From positions 1 to 64,000 of the forward strand of contig SECS01000012.1 of the NCBI GenBank assembly GCA_004211435.1: DNA of 64,000 nucleotides, given 5' to 3'. Of the stretch, positions 48,228 through 55,911 are shown piece after piece. Position 1 is the stretch's first letter. The number at the start of each line of letters is the position of its first letter. The notes beneath the pieces are model-generated. The model was not told the origin of the DNA. It worked only from the letters and a program-made list of their open reading frames with translations, and did no database searches. This DNA comes from Novosphingobium sp. (GTDB lineage: Bacteria; Pseudomonadota; Alphaproteobacteria; Sphingomonadales; Sphingomonadaceae). Made by a program: the position numbers and the translations under genes.

Positions 48228-48358
48228 CCTCCCCGGTACGGGGAGGTGGCAGCGGCGAAGCCGCTGACGGAGGGGGCTATCGGCGCAGCGCTGGGCGCGC
48301 CTGAGGGCCCCCTCCACCTCCCGCTGCGCGGGCGGTCCCCCTCTCCGTGCCGGAGAGG
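48228..48358. repeat. Structured intergenic repeat element with multiple hairpins
   Basis: About 131 bases that fold as nested and side-by-side hairpins. Perfect stems: CCTCCCCG/CGGGGAGG (48228-48246, loop GTA), AGCGGC/GCCGCT (48251-48265), GGAGGGGGC with GCCCCCTCC (48269-48277 and 48307-48315), CCCGC/GCGGG (48320-48332) and CCTCTCCG/CGGAGAGG (48340-48358). It fills the gap between the converging M3 peptidase and proS genes. It resembles the dispersed palindromic repeats known from sphingomonad genomes and may end both transcripts. Confidence 0.8.
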
Positions 48359-48365
48359 ATTCCTT

Positions 48366-49916
48366 TCAATAAGCTCGCGCGACGTAGATCGTCTCAACCG
48401 CGGGCTCGCCGGTGAACGGGCATGTGCCGGTGGGCTTGGCCGCGTTCATCGGCGTGTTGCGGATCGTCAGCTTGAGCGCCTTGAGCTTGGCCACCACCGC
48501 GTCGAGCGCGGCGCCGGTCGGGCGCGACCAGCCGAGTTCGACCCAGCCGGGGAACTTCTGATCGTCGGCATAGACCTTGGCCAAGGCATCGAGACTGTCG
48601 ACCCCGCGCACGATCTGTGCGTCGCGCCGTACCGTGGCTTCGGCGTGGAGCGAGCGCTGGATGTCCTCGAGCTCGGCCGTAGCCTGGCCGAGGAATGCGT
48701 CCTTGTCCTCGCCGACGAAGTTGGGCTTGGCGTCCTCGCGCCACAGCCGGTCGCGGCGCAGCACCGAGACCTGGCCGCCGGCGGCGTCGCGCCCGCCGAT
48801 CTCGAGGATCAGCGGCACGCCCTTCTTGACCCAGGCCCAGCGCTTCTGCGTGGCCTTGCCCGGACGCTTGTCGAGCAGCACGCGGACGGGCTCGCCGAGC
48901 GCCGACTGCTTGACCAGCGCCTTGCGCAGCTCCTCGCAATAGGCGAGCAGCGCTTCGTCCTCGTCGGTGTCGCGCAGCATCGGCAGGATGACGATCTGCT
49001 GCGGTGCGATCTGCGGCGGCACGCGCAGGCCGTCGTCGTCGCCGTGGGTCATGATGACGCCGCCGATCATGCGCGTCGAGACGCCCCACGACGTCGTGTG
49101 GCACAGCGCCTGCTGGCCTTCCTTGTTCTGGTACTGGATGCCGGCGGCCGAAGCGAAGCCCGTGCCGAGGTAGTGCGAAGTGCCCGCCTGGAGCGCCTTG
49201 CCGTCCTGCATCATGGCTTCGATCGAATAGGTCGCGACGGCGCCGGGGAAGCGCTCGTTCTCGGGCTTCTCGCCGGCGATCACGGGCATGGCCAGCGGGC
49301 CTTCGGCGAAGGCGCGGTACATCTCGAGCGCGCGCAGCGTCTCTTCCATCGCGTCGTCGCGGTTCGCGTGGGCGGTGTGGCCCTCCTGCCAGAGGAATTC
49401 GCTCGTGCGCAGGAACATGCGCGTGCGCATTTCCCAGCGCACGACATTGGCCCACTGGTTGGTCAACAGCGGCAGGTCGCGCCACGACTGCACCCAGCGC
49501 GCCATGGCCGCGCCGATCACCGTCTCCGAGGTCGGGCGGACGATCAGCGGTTCTTCGAGCTTGGCTTCGGGATCGGGCACGAGCCCGCCCTTGCCGTCAC
49601 CGATCAGGCGGTGATGCGTGACGACCGCCATTTCCTTGGCGAAGCCCTCGACGTGCTCGGCCTCCTTGGCGAAGTAGCTCAGGGGAATGAACAGCGGGAA
49701 ATAGCAGTTCTCGACCCCGGCGGCCTTGATCTGCTCGTCCATCAGCTTCTGGATGCGTTCCCAGATGCCGTAGCCCCACGGCTTGATGACCATGCAACCG
49801 CGGACGCCGCTCTCCTCGGCCATTTCGGCCTCGGCGATGACTTCCTGGTACCACTGGGCGAAATCGCCCTCGCGGGTGGTGGTGAGCGCGTGCTTGATCT
49901 TGGCGGGCTGATTCAT
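48366..49916 (-). CDS. proS: Prolyl-tRNA synthetase, archaeal/eukaryotic type
   Basis: Class II synthetase charging tRNA-Pro; 516 residues. Motif 2 region RPTSETVIGAAMARWVQSWRDLP and LLTNQWANVVRWEMRTR are clear. It begins directly with DFAQWYQEVIAEAEMAE, has no editing (INS) insertion and ends in ARAY with the C-terminal Tyr. These are marks of the archaeal/eukaryotic ProRS form rather than the E. coli type. A remnant of the C-terminal zinc domain is GTCPFTGEPA. Flanked on both sides by structured repeats. Confidence 0.93.
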   Translation of the reverse strand: MNQPAKIKHALTTTREGDFAQWYQEVIAEAEMAEESGVRGCMVIKPWGYGIWERIQKLMDEQIKAAGVENCYFPLFIPLSYFAKEAEHVEGFAKEMAVVTHHRLIGDGKGGLVPDPEAKLEEPLIVRPTSETVIGAAMARWVQSWRDLPLLTNQWANVVRWEMRTRMFLRTSEFLWQEGHTAHANRDDAMEETLRALEMYRAFAEGPLAMPVIAGEKPENERFPGAVATYSIEAMMQDGKALQAGTSHYLGTGFASAAGIQYQNKEGQQALCHTTSWGVSTRMIGGVIMTHGDDDGLRVPPQIAPQQIVILPMLRDTDEDEALLAYCEELRKALVKQSALGEPVRVLLDKRPGKATQKRWAWVKKGVPLILEIGGRDAAGGQVSVLRRDRLWREDAKPNFVGEDKDAFLGQATAELEDIQRSLHAEATVRRDAQIVRGVDSLDALAKVYADDQKFPGWVELGWSRPTGAALDAVVAKLKALKLTIRNTPMNAAKPTGTCPFTGEPAVETIYVARAY

Positions 49917-49958
49917 GCGCGCCTGTTAGCGGGATCGGTGGCAAGGCACCATACCAGA

Positions 49959-50051
49959 CCGTCATCCCCGCGAAAGCGGGGACCGCTAGCCGTTCAGCAC
50001 TGCCATCTCCGAGTAAACCGCCAGCCGTCCCCGCTTTCGCGGGGATGACGG
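49959..50051. repeat. Long perfect inverted repeat (REP/BIME-like)
   Basis: Two 25-base arms, 49959-49983 and 50027-50051, are perfect reverse complements separated by 43 bases. Each arm also contains a smaller hairpin, CCCCGC-GAAA-GCGGGG. The element sits upstream of proS and downstream of phaR. Units with this CCCGCGAAAGCGGG core are dispersed through many alphaproteobacterial genomes. Confidence 0.88.
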
Positions 50052-50079
50052 GCATAGGCCGAGATTATGATGGAAGGGC

Positions 50080-50646
50080 TTACCGCCCCAGACCGTCAAG
50101 CTTCTTCTGGATCTCGGCCATCTGCTCGCGCAGCGCGGCGAGTTCGTCGTTGGTGGCGGGCGGCGCAGGCGGCGGTGCGGGTTGGTCGCCCTTTTCCGCG
50201 CCGGGCATGAAGGCGGCCGCAGCTGCCTTGAACATCGCCATGTTCTGCTCGGCGAGCCGCGCGAGCGGGTTGTTTCCGAGGCTGTCTTCGAAAGCCTTGT
50301 GGAGCTTCGTCTGGTTGGCGCGGAAGTTTTCCATCGAGGCTTCGAGATAGTGCGGAATCAGCGACTGCATCGAATTGCCGTACATCGAGATCAGCTGGCG
50401 CAGGAAGCTGACGGGCAGCATCTGTTCGCCCGAGCTTTCCTCTTCCATGATGATCTGGGTCAGGATCTGATGCGTGATGTCGGTGCCGGTCTTGGCGTCG
50501 AGCACCTTGTAGTCGACGTTTTCGCGGGTCATCTTGGCCAGATGGTCGAGCGTGATGTAGCTCGACGAACGGGTGTTGTAGAGACGCCGGTTCGCATATT
50601 TCTTGATGATTACGGTATCGCCGGACTTCTCTGCCGCTTCAGCCAT
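50080..50646 (-). CDS. phaR: Polyhydroxyalkanoate synthesis repressor PhaR
   Basis: Regulator of polyhydroxybutyrate metabolism that represses phasin and its own gene and is released by PHB; 188 residues. The PHB/PHA accumulation regulator N-terminal DNA-binding domain is IIKKYANRRLYNTRSSSYITLDHLAKM, and the polymer-sensing region is HQILTQIIMEEES, LLPVSFLRQLISMYG-type. A Pro/Ala-rich segment and a short helix end the chain. I place the start at MAEAAEKSG; the open frame continues upstream. Palindromes lie 40-80 bases upstream. No phaC or phaP in the window. Confidence 0.93.
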   Translation of the reverse strand: MAEAAEKSGDTVIIKKYANRRLYNTRSSSYITLDHLAKMTRENVDYKVLDAKTGTDITHQILTQIIMEEESSGEQMLPVSFLRQLISMYGNSMQSLIPHYLEASMENFRANQTKLHKAFEDSLGNNPLARLAEQNMAMFKAAAAAFMPGAEKGDQPAPPPAPPATNDELAALREQMAEIQKKLDGLGR

Positions 50647-50685
50647 TGCCTGATCCCGCTTATAGTTCGTTAGCCATGTTAGCAT

Positions 50686-50725
50686 TTGCAGCAACGGCAA
50701 TGCAACATGTCTTGCTGCGCAGCAA
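50686..50725 (-). promoter_or_regulatory. Paired palindromes upstream of phaR, possible autoregulatory operators
   Basis: TTGCTGCGCAGCAA (50712-50725) is a perfect 14-bp palindrome, 66 bases before the phaR ATG. Nearer the gene, TTGCA (50686-50690) and TGCAA (50701-50705) form a second inverted repeat. Both are TGC-rich, like the CTGC-N-GCAG and TTGC motifs reported for PhaR binding in Paracoccus and Rhodobacter. Autorepression is a plausible inference. Confidence 0.55.
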
Positions 50726-50745
50726 AGTTCAGAAACGAGAAAAGT

Positions 50746-51792
50746 TTAGCGGCCGAAACGCGCGCCCAGCAGGGTGAACAGCTCGTACTGCGAGAGCCCG
50801 CTCTGTGCCGCTGCGGCAACGGGCTCGTATTCGGCCTCGACCCAGTCGCCCTCGCGCAGATCCGGCGCGGCGGACAGGTCGATGATCGTCATGTCCATGG
50901 AGACTCGGCCGAGAACCGGCAGGCGCCGGCCCTGCGACAGCATGATGCCCTTGCCCGACCAGCAGCGCAGGTAACCGTCGGCGTAACCGAGCGCGATCGT
51001 GCCCACGCGCATCGGAGCCGGTGCGGTGAAGGTGGCGTTGTAGCCGAGCGTATCCCCGGCCGCGACCTCGCGCACCTGCAAGATCGCCGCCATCGGCCGC
51101 GCGACCTGCGCCAGCCGGTCCGACAACTCGGCGCGGGGAATGCCGCCGTAGAGCGCCAGGCCGGGGCGCGTCAGGTCTCCGTGATAGGCCGCGCCCAGGG
51201 CGATGCCGGCGCTGTTGGCAAGGCTGGCGCGGCGATGGGCCACGGCGCGCCGCGCTTCTTCCCAGCGACCGCGCTGCACTTCGTTGAGCGCAACGTCCTC
51301 GTCCGCCGAGGCCAAATGCGAGAGCAGCACGTCGATCTCGAGCCGGGCGATGGTATCGTCGCCGAGTTCGGCCATCGGCAGGCCCAGCCGGTTCATGCCG
51401 GTATCGACCATCAGGTGGCAGCGTCCGCCGCCGGCGTCGAGCCAAAGGCGTGCCTGTGGGACCGAATTGATCACCGGCTTGACGCCGAGCGCTTTGGCAT
51501 AGGCTGCGTCGGCGGCGGTCAGCGGGCCGTGCAGCACCGAGATCGCGCTGGCGGGGACATGTTCGGCCACTGCCGCCACCTCGCGCCAGTGCGCGACGAA
51601 GAAGCTGCGGCAGCCGGCATCGCGCAGCACGGGTACGACCACGGGCACGCCGAGGCCATAGGCGTTGGCCTTGACCGCAGCGCCCGCCGCGGCCTGGCCG
51701 GACAGCGCATCCAGCGTCCGCCAGTTGGCGGCGAGCGCATCACGATCGACGTCGAGGCGGAGCGCCGCCGGCGGCAGTTCAGGCAGGGACAT
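50746..51792 (-). CDS. alr: Alanine racemase
   Basis: PLP enzyme converting L- to D-alanine for peptidoglycan; 348 residues. The PLP lysine lies in AAVKANAYGLG, the fold-III barrel includes MVDTGMNRLGLP, and the second-subunit catalytic Tyr is in TLGYNATFTAP. VSMDMTIIDLS is a C-terminal family block. I chose ATG 51792 (MSLPELPPAALRLDVDRDAL), which overlaps the MFS gene stop by 14 bases. Last gene of the radA-cvpA-NifU-like-MFS-alr run. Confidence 0.94.
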   Translation of the reverse strand: MSLPELPPAALRLDVDRDALAANWRTLDALSGQAAAGAAVKANAYGLGVPVVVPVLRDAGCRSFFVAHWREVAAVAEHVPASAISVLHGPLTAADAAYAKALGVKPVINSVPQARLWLDAGGGRCHLMVDTGMNRLGLPMAELGDDTIARLEIDVLLSHLASADEDVALNEVQRGRWEEARRAVAHRRASLANSAGIALGAAYHGDLTRPGLALYGGIPRAELSDRLAQVARPMAAILQVREVAAGDTLGYNATFTAPAPMRVGTIALGYADGYLRCWSGKGIMLSQGRRLPVLGRVSMDMTIIDLSAAPDLREGDWVEAEYEPVAAAAQSGLSQYELFTLLGARFGR

Positions 51793-53425
51793 CGTCACCA
51801 AAATCACGCGGAGGACCGCTCGGCAGGCCCCAGAGCGCCACCACGAAAGCCACCGCGACCACACCCCAGGTGTACCAGAGCCCGGCATAGGCATTGCCGG
51901 CGAGCGCCGAGATCGAGGTGGCGATCAGGGGCAGGAAGCCGCCGAAGTAGCCGGTGCCGATGTGGTAGGGGATCGACATCGACGAATAGCGGATGCGCGG
52001 CGGGAACATTTCCGAGAGCAGCGCCGCGACCGGGCCATAGGTCGCGCCCGAAAGCGCCATCAGCAGCAGCAGCGCAGCAAGGATCGTCGCGATCTGGCTG
52101 GCCGAGGGCTGGACCTTTGTGAAGTCGTAGCCGGCCCCGCCAAGCCAAGCCTGGAGCTGCTTGCTGCGCGCGGTCTTGTCGGTCCAGGCGTAGCTGTCGA
52201 GCGCCAGCGGCGTGCCGCCGACCGTCGCCGAAAGCTGGGCGGCGTCGGCGCGCTCATAGCTGACGCCGAGGCCGGTCAGGTCCGACAGCAGCTTGCCGCA
52301 GTCGCTCTTCTGTTCGGCATCGAACAGCGCATAGTGGCAGTCGGGGCCCTGGATCACGACCGGGCTTCGCTCGGCCGCCGCGGCCAGGCTGGGGTTGGCG
52401 GCGTTGCCCATGATCCAATAGGCGGGGAAAAGCGCCAGCAGGGTCAGCAGATAGCCGATGACGATCGGTTTCTTGCGGCCGATCCGGTCGGACAGTTTGC
52501 CGAAGATCACGAAGAACACCATGCCGATCGCGGCGCCGGCGCCGATGATGATCTCGGCGGTCAGTTCCTCGACGCGCATCGGACCCTTGAGGAAGCTCAG
52601 TGCGGAGAACATCGCGGTGTACCAGATCACGGTCAGGCCCGCGGCGATGCCGAACAGCGCGATGAAGATGCGCTTCTTGTTGCCCGGATAGGTGAAGCTC
52701 TCGACGAAGGGATTGCCGGCGAGCTCGCCCTGCTCCTGCATCGCCTTGAACACCGGGCTTTCGGACAGCTTCATGCGCATCCACAGCGAAATCGCGAGCA
52801 GCGCGATCGACAGCAGGAACGGCAGGCGCCAGCCCCATTCCGCCCAGGTCTCGGCGCTCATCAGCGCCTTGCAGCCGAGCACGACGACCAGGCTGAGCAC
52901 GAAGCCGCCGACGACCGAGGCCTGGATATAGCTGGTGAAATAGCCGCGCCGCTCGGGCGGCGAATGCTCGGCGACGTAGATCGCGGCGCCGCCATATTCG
53001 CCGCCGAGCGCTAGGCCCTGGAGCACGCGTAGGAAGATGATGATGATCGGCGCGGCAATGCCGATGCTCGCCGCCGAGGGGATCAGACCGACGCCGGCGG
53101 TGGCCACGCCCATCAGGGTCACGGTGACGAGGAAGGTGTACTTGCGGCCGAGCCGGTCACCGAGGAAGCCGAACAGCACCGCGCCCAAGGGACGGAAGCC
53201 GAAACCGACGGCGAAGCCCGCCCAGACGAGCAGGGTCTCGAGCGTGGCGTTGCCCGAAGGGAAGAAGGTCTTGCCGATGATCGCGGCGAGCGTGCCGTAG
53301 ATGAAGAAGTCGTACCATTCGAACACCGTGCCTGCCGAGCTGGCGGCGATGACCAGGCGGATGTCGGAAGCGCTCGGCTCCGCAGGTGTCTGACTGGCGT
53401 TCACGGTTGCACTTCCCCCCGACAT
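51779..53425 (-). CDS. MFS transporter, metabolite:H+ symporter (ShiA/ProP-like)
   Basis: 548-residue major facilitator with 12 predicted helices. It begins with SSAGTVFEWYDFFIYGTLA, the hallmark of the metabolite:H+ symporter group. Motif A appears as GDRLGRKYTF and again as DRIGRKKPIVIGY. RVLQGLALGGEYGGA is a family signature. A non-membrane insert of about 95 residues in the second half contains two Cys (PDCHYALF, KSDCGKLL) and is probably periplasmic. The substrate cannot be told. GGGAG precedes ATG 53425. Confidence 0.9.
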   Translation of the reverse strand: MSGGSATVNASQTPAEPSASDIRLVIAASSAGTVFEWYDFFIYGTLAAIIGKTFFPSGNATLETLLVWAGFAVGFGFRPLGAVLFGFLGDRLGRKYTFLVTVTLMGVATAGVGLIPSAASIGIAAPIIIIFLRVLQGLALGGEYGGAAIYVAEHSPPERRGYFTSYIQASVVGGFVLSLVVVLGCKALMSAETWAEWGWRLPFLLSIALLAISLWMRMKLSESPVFKAMQEQGELAGNPFVESFTYPGNKKRIFIALFGIAAGLTVIWYTAMFSALSFLKGPMRVEELTAEIIIGAGAAIGMVFFVIFGKLSDRIGRKKPIVIGYLLTLLALFPAYWIMGNAANPSLAAAAERSPVVIQGPDCHYALFDAEQKSDCGKLLSDLTGLGVSYERADAAQLSATVGGTPLALDSYAWTDKTARSKQLQAWLGGAGYDFTKVQPSASQIATILAALLLLMALSGATYGPVAALLSEMFPPRIRYSSMSIPYHIGTGYFGGFLPLIATSISALAGNAYAGLWYTWGVVAVAFVVALWGLPSGPPRDFGDDVPA

Positions 53426-53468
53426 TCAAATCTCCCGCATTCCCTCGCGCGAACCTCTAGCGAGGCAA

Positions 53469-53888
53469 TCAGTCCGTGGGAAGCAGTTGCCGCGCGGCCT
53501 GCCAGGCGAGGCGGATCGCGCCGTGGCGGCCAGGATAGTCGCGCGCGGCGGCGATCGCGGCCAGGCCGGGCCAGTTGGGCAAGTCGCCCTCGCCCGCGAG
53601 CCAGGCGGCGATTGCGTCGTCGGCTGCGGCAATGGCGCGCGCGTCACGGCCCATCGCGGCTCCCGCGAATATCGCTGCGGCCGCCTGGCCGATGGCGCAG
53701 GCCTGCGAGCGCAGCGCGATCCTGTCGATCCGCCCTTGGCCATCGAGCCCGAGCGCCAGGGCGATCGTGCTGCCGCAGCTCTTCGAGCGGGCATCGGCCT
53801 TGAGTGGGAGGTCGTCGTCCCAGGCATAGGCGGCGAGGCCCGTCGCCAGGCCGAGCACTTCGGGGGTGTAGAGCGCGGCGGTGGCCAT
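53469..53888 (-). CDS. NifU/IscU-like iron-sulfur scaffold-family protein
   Basis: 139 residues resembling the IscU/NifU N-terminal domain: begins YTPEVLGLATGLAAY, with Cys in KSCGSTIALAL and Cys in RSQACAIGQAAAAIFA. The third cluster cysteine of true scaffolds is not seen, so cluster assembly is doubtful. Such shortened forms are common beside cvpA in sphingomonads. The start ATG shares one base with the cvpA stop (TGATG). Confidence 0.78.
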   Translation of the reverse strand: MATAALYTPEVLGLATGLAAYAWDDDLPLKADARSKSCGSTIALALGLDGQGRIDRIALRSQACAIGQAAAAIFAGAAMGRDARAIAAADDAIAAWLAGEGDLPNWPGLAAIAAARDYPGRHGAIRLAWQAARQLLPTD

Positions 53889-54421
53889 CAGCTCTTCTCG
53901 GCGTCTTCCTTGGTGGCAGCCTCGGCCGCGGCGTTGCGGCGTTCGGCGATCATCTTGACCAGCGCCTCGCTGCTCGCGTTGATGAAGCGATAGGAGCGCG
54001 CCTGGGTGATCCAGTCGGGCCGGCCGCCCACGCCCCAGACGGTGTCGTAGCCGAGCACCAGCACCGAGAAGCCGAGCACGACGATGATCAGCCCTTTCAG
54101 TCCGCCGAAGCCGAAACCGAGCACGCGGTCGATCGGCCCGAGCACCGAATTGCGGCTCTTGGCGCCGAGCCAGTTGGCGACGAGCTTGACCACGGCATAG
54201 GGCACCAGCAGCAGCAGCGCGAAGCCCAGCACGGTGGCGCCGGACTCTGTGCCGATCATCGGTGTCAGCGCGTGGCTTAGCGGCGTGTGCAGGAAGTGGA
54301 TCGCGAAGAGCGCAAAGATCCAGGCGAAGAGCGCGAGCATTTCCTGCACGAAACCGCGCAGAAAACCGGTCACCGCCCCTACGCCGACAAGCAAAAGTAC
54401 CGCTATATCGAAGCCCGTCAT
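53888..54421 (-). CDS. cvpA: CvpA family membrane protein
   Basis: 177 residues with four hydrophobic segments (about 5-25, 28-50, 60-85, 100-127) and a cytoplasmic basic/acidic tail. MTGFDIAVLLLVGVGAVTGFLRGFVQE is the family N-terminus. CvpA was first described in E. coli colicin V production and is now linked to envelope stress; its mechanism is unknown. Coupled to the NifU-like gene by one-base overlap and 12 bases after radA. Confidence 0.92.
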   Translation of the reverse strand: MTGFDIAVLLLVGVGAVTGFLRGFVQEMLALFAWIFALFAIHFLHTPLSHALTPMIGTESGATVLGFALLLLVPYAVVKLVANWLGAKSRNSVLGPIDRVLGFGFGGLKGLIIVVLGFSVLVLGYDTVWGVGGRPDWITQARSYRFINASSEALVKMIAERRNAAAEAATKEDAEKS

Positions 54422-54433
54422 GCGCGCCGGTAC

Positions 54434-55816
54434 CTAGGCCTCGGACAGAATCCGGTCAACGACATTCGGGAGCAGCGCGATCTCGGCATAGCGCGTGTCG
54501 ACCTCCGGCTGCGCGCCGCCCGGCGGTCCGAAGGCGCGATCGAAACCGAGCTTGGCCGCTTCGCGCTGACGGATGCCTGAATGGGCGACGGGACGGACTT
54601 CGCCCGCGAGCGAGACCTCGCCGAACCAGACCGCGCGGCTCGGCAAGGCGCGGTCGCCGAGCGCCGAGATCAGCGCCGCCGCCACCGCAAGGTCAGCGCC
54701 GGGATCGGACAAGCGATAGCCGCCCGCGACGTTGAGATAGACTTCGGCCGAGGAAAAATTGAGCCCGCAGCGTGCCTCGAGCACGGCGAGCAGCATCGCC
54801 AGACGCCCCGAATCCCAGCCGACAACCGCGCGCCGCGGCGTCGCGCCGCTCTGCAGTCGGACGATCAGCGCCTGGATCTCGACCAGCACCGGCCGCGTGC
54901 CCTCCATCGCCGGGAACACGGCCGAGCCCGGCACCGGGGTCTCGCGGCCCGAGAGGAACAGCATCGACGGGTTGCCGACCTCTTCGAGCCCCTGCCCCTG
55001 CATGGCGAAGACCCCGATCTCGTCGACCGGACCGAAGCGGTTCTTGAGGCTGCGCAGGATGCGGTACTGGTGGCTGCGCTCGCCCTCGAAGCTCATCACC
55101 ACGTCGACCATGTGCTCGAGCACGCGCGGCCCGGCGATGTTGCCGTCCTTGGTGACGTGGCCGACGAGGACCAGCGCGGTGCCGTTCTCCTTGGCATAGC
55201 GGATCAGCTCGAAGGCGCAGCCGCGGACCTGGCTGACCGTTCCCGGCGCGCCCTCGATCTGGTCCGAATGCATCGTCTGGATCGAATCGATTACGAGCAG
55301 TGCCGGCGGTTCCATGTTCCCGAGCGTCGTCAGGATATCGCGCACCGAGGTCGCCGCGGCGAGCTGGACCGGCGCTTTGGCCAGGCCCATGCGCTCGGCG
55401 CGCATGCGCACCTGGCCGGCGGCTTCCTCGCCGCTGATATAGACGACCGCGCCGCCCGGCCCCCCGTTGACTCCTTGCGCGACCTTGGCCGCGGCCTGCA
55501 TCAGCAGCGTCGACTTGCCGATGCCGGGATCGCCGCCCATCAGGATCGCCGACCCTGGAACGAGGCCGCCGCCGAGCGCGCGGTCGAACTCGGCCAAGCC
55601 GGTCGTCCGGCGTTGTAGTGCCTCGCCCGGCGCGTCGAGCGGCTCGAAGCGGATCGCGCGGCCGCCCGAGGACAGGTCGTGCTTGGCGGAGAACACGGTC
55701 GCCGGCGCGTCCTCGACGAGCGTGTTCCATTCGGAGCAGTCGGCGCACTGGCCCTGCCAGCGTTGCGCGACGCTTCCACAAGCCTGACAGACGTAACGGC
55801 GTTTCGGTTTGGCCAT
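54434..55816 (-). CDS. radA: DNA repair protein RadA
   Basis: RecA-like branch-migration factor (Sms), 460 residues. N-terminal zinc finger Cys-x2-Cys ... Cys-x2-Cys in VCQACGSVAQ and GQCADCSEW. Walker A MGGDPGIGKST, the signature KNRFG in LRSLKNRFGPVDEIG, and a C-terminal Lon-protease-like domain (AEVYLNVAGGYRLSDPGADLAVAAALISAL). Heads the run cvpA-NifU-like-MFS-alr. Divergent from the patatin-like gene. Confidence 0.96.
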   Translation of the reverse strand: MAKPKRRYVCQACGSVAQRWQGQCADCSEWNTLVEDAPATVFSAKHDLSSGGRAIRFEPLDAPGEALQRRTTGLAEFDRALGGGLVPGSAILMGGDPGIGKSTLLMQAAAKVAQGVNGGPGGAVVYISGEEAAGQVRMRAERMGLAKAPVQLAAATSVRDILTTLGNMEPPALLVIDSIQTMHSDQIEGAPGTVSQVRGCAFELIRYAKENGTALVLVGHVTKDGNIAGPRVLEHMVDVVMSFEGERSHQYRILRSLKNRFGPVDEIGVFAMQGQGLEEVGNPSMLFLSGRETPVPGSAVFPAMEGTRPVLVEIQALIVRLQSGATPRRAVVGWDSGRLAMLLAVLEARCGLNFSSAEVYLNVAGGYRLSDPGADLAVAAALISALGDRALPSRAVWFGEVSLAGEVRPVAHSGIRQREAAKLGFDRAFGPPGGAQPEVDTRYAEIALLPNVVDRILSEA

Positions 55817-55911
55817 GGGCGCGGCTTATCGGGAACGTATGGGGAACGCAAGGGGTGGGCTTGGCAGCCCCCCTTACCCATGCCATCCCTTGCACAAGAA
55901 CGGGGAGGCCC

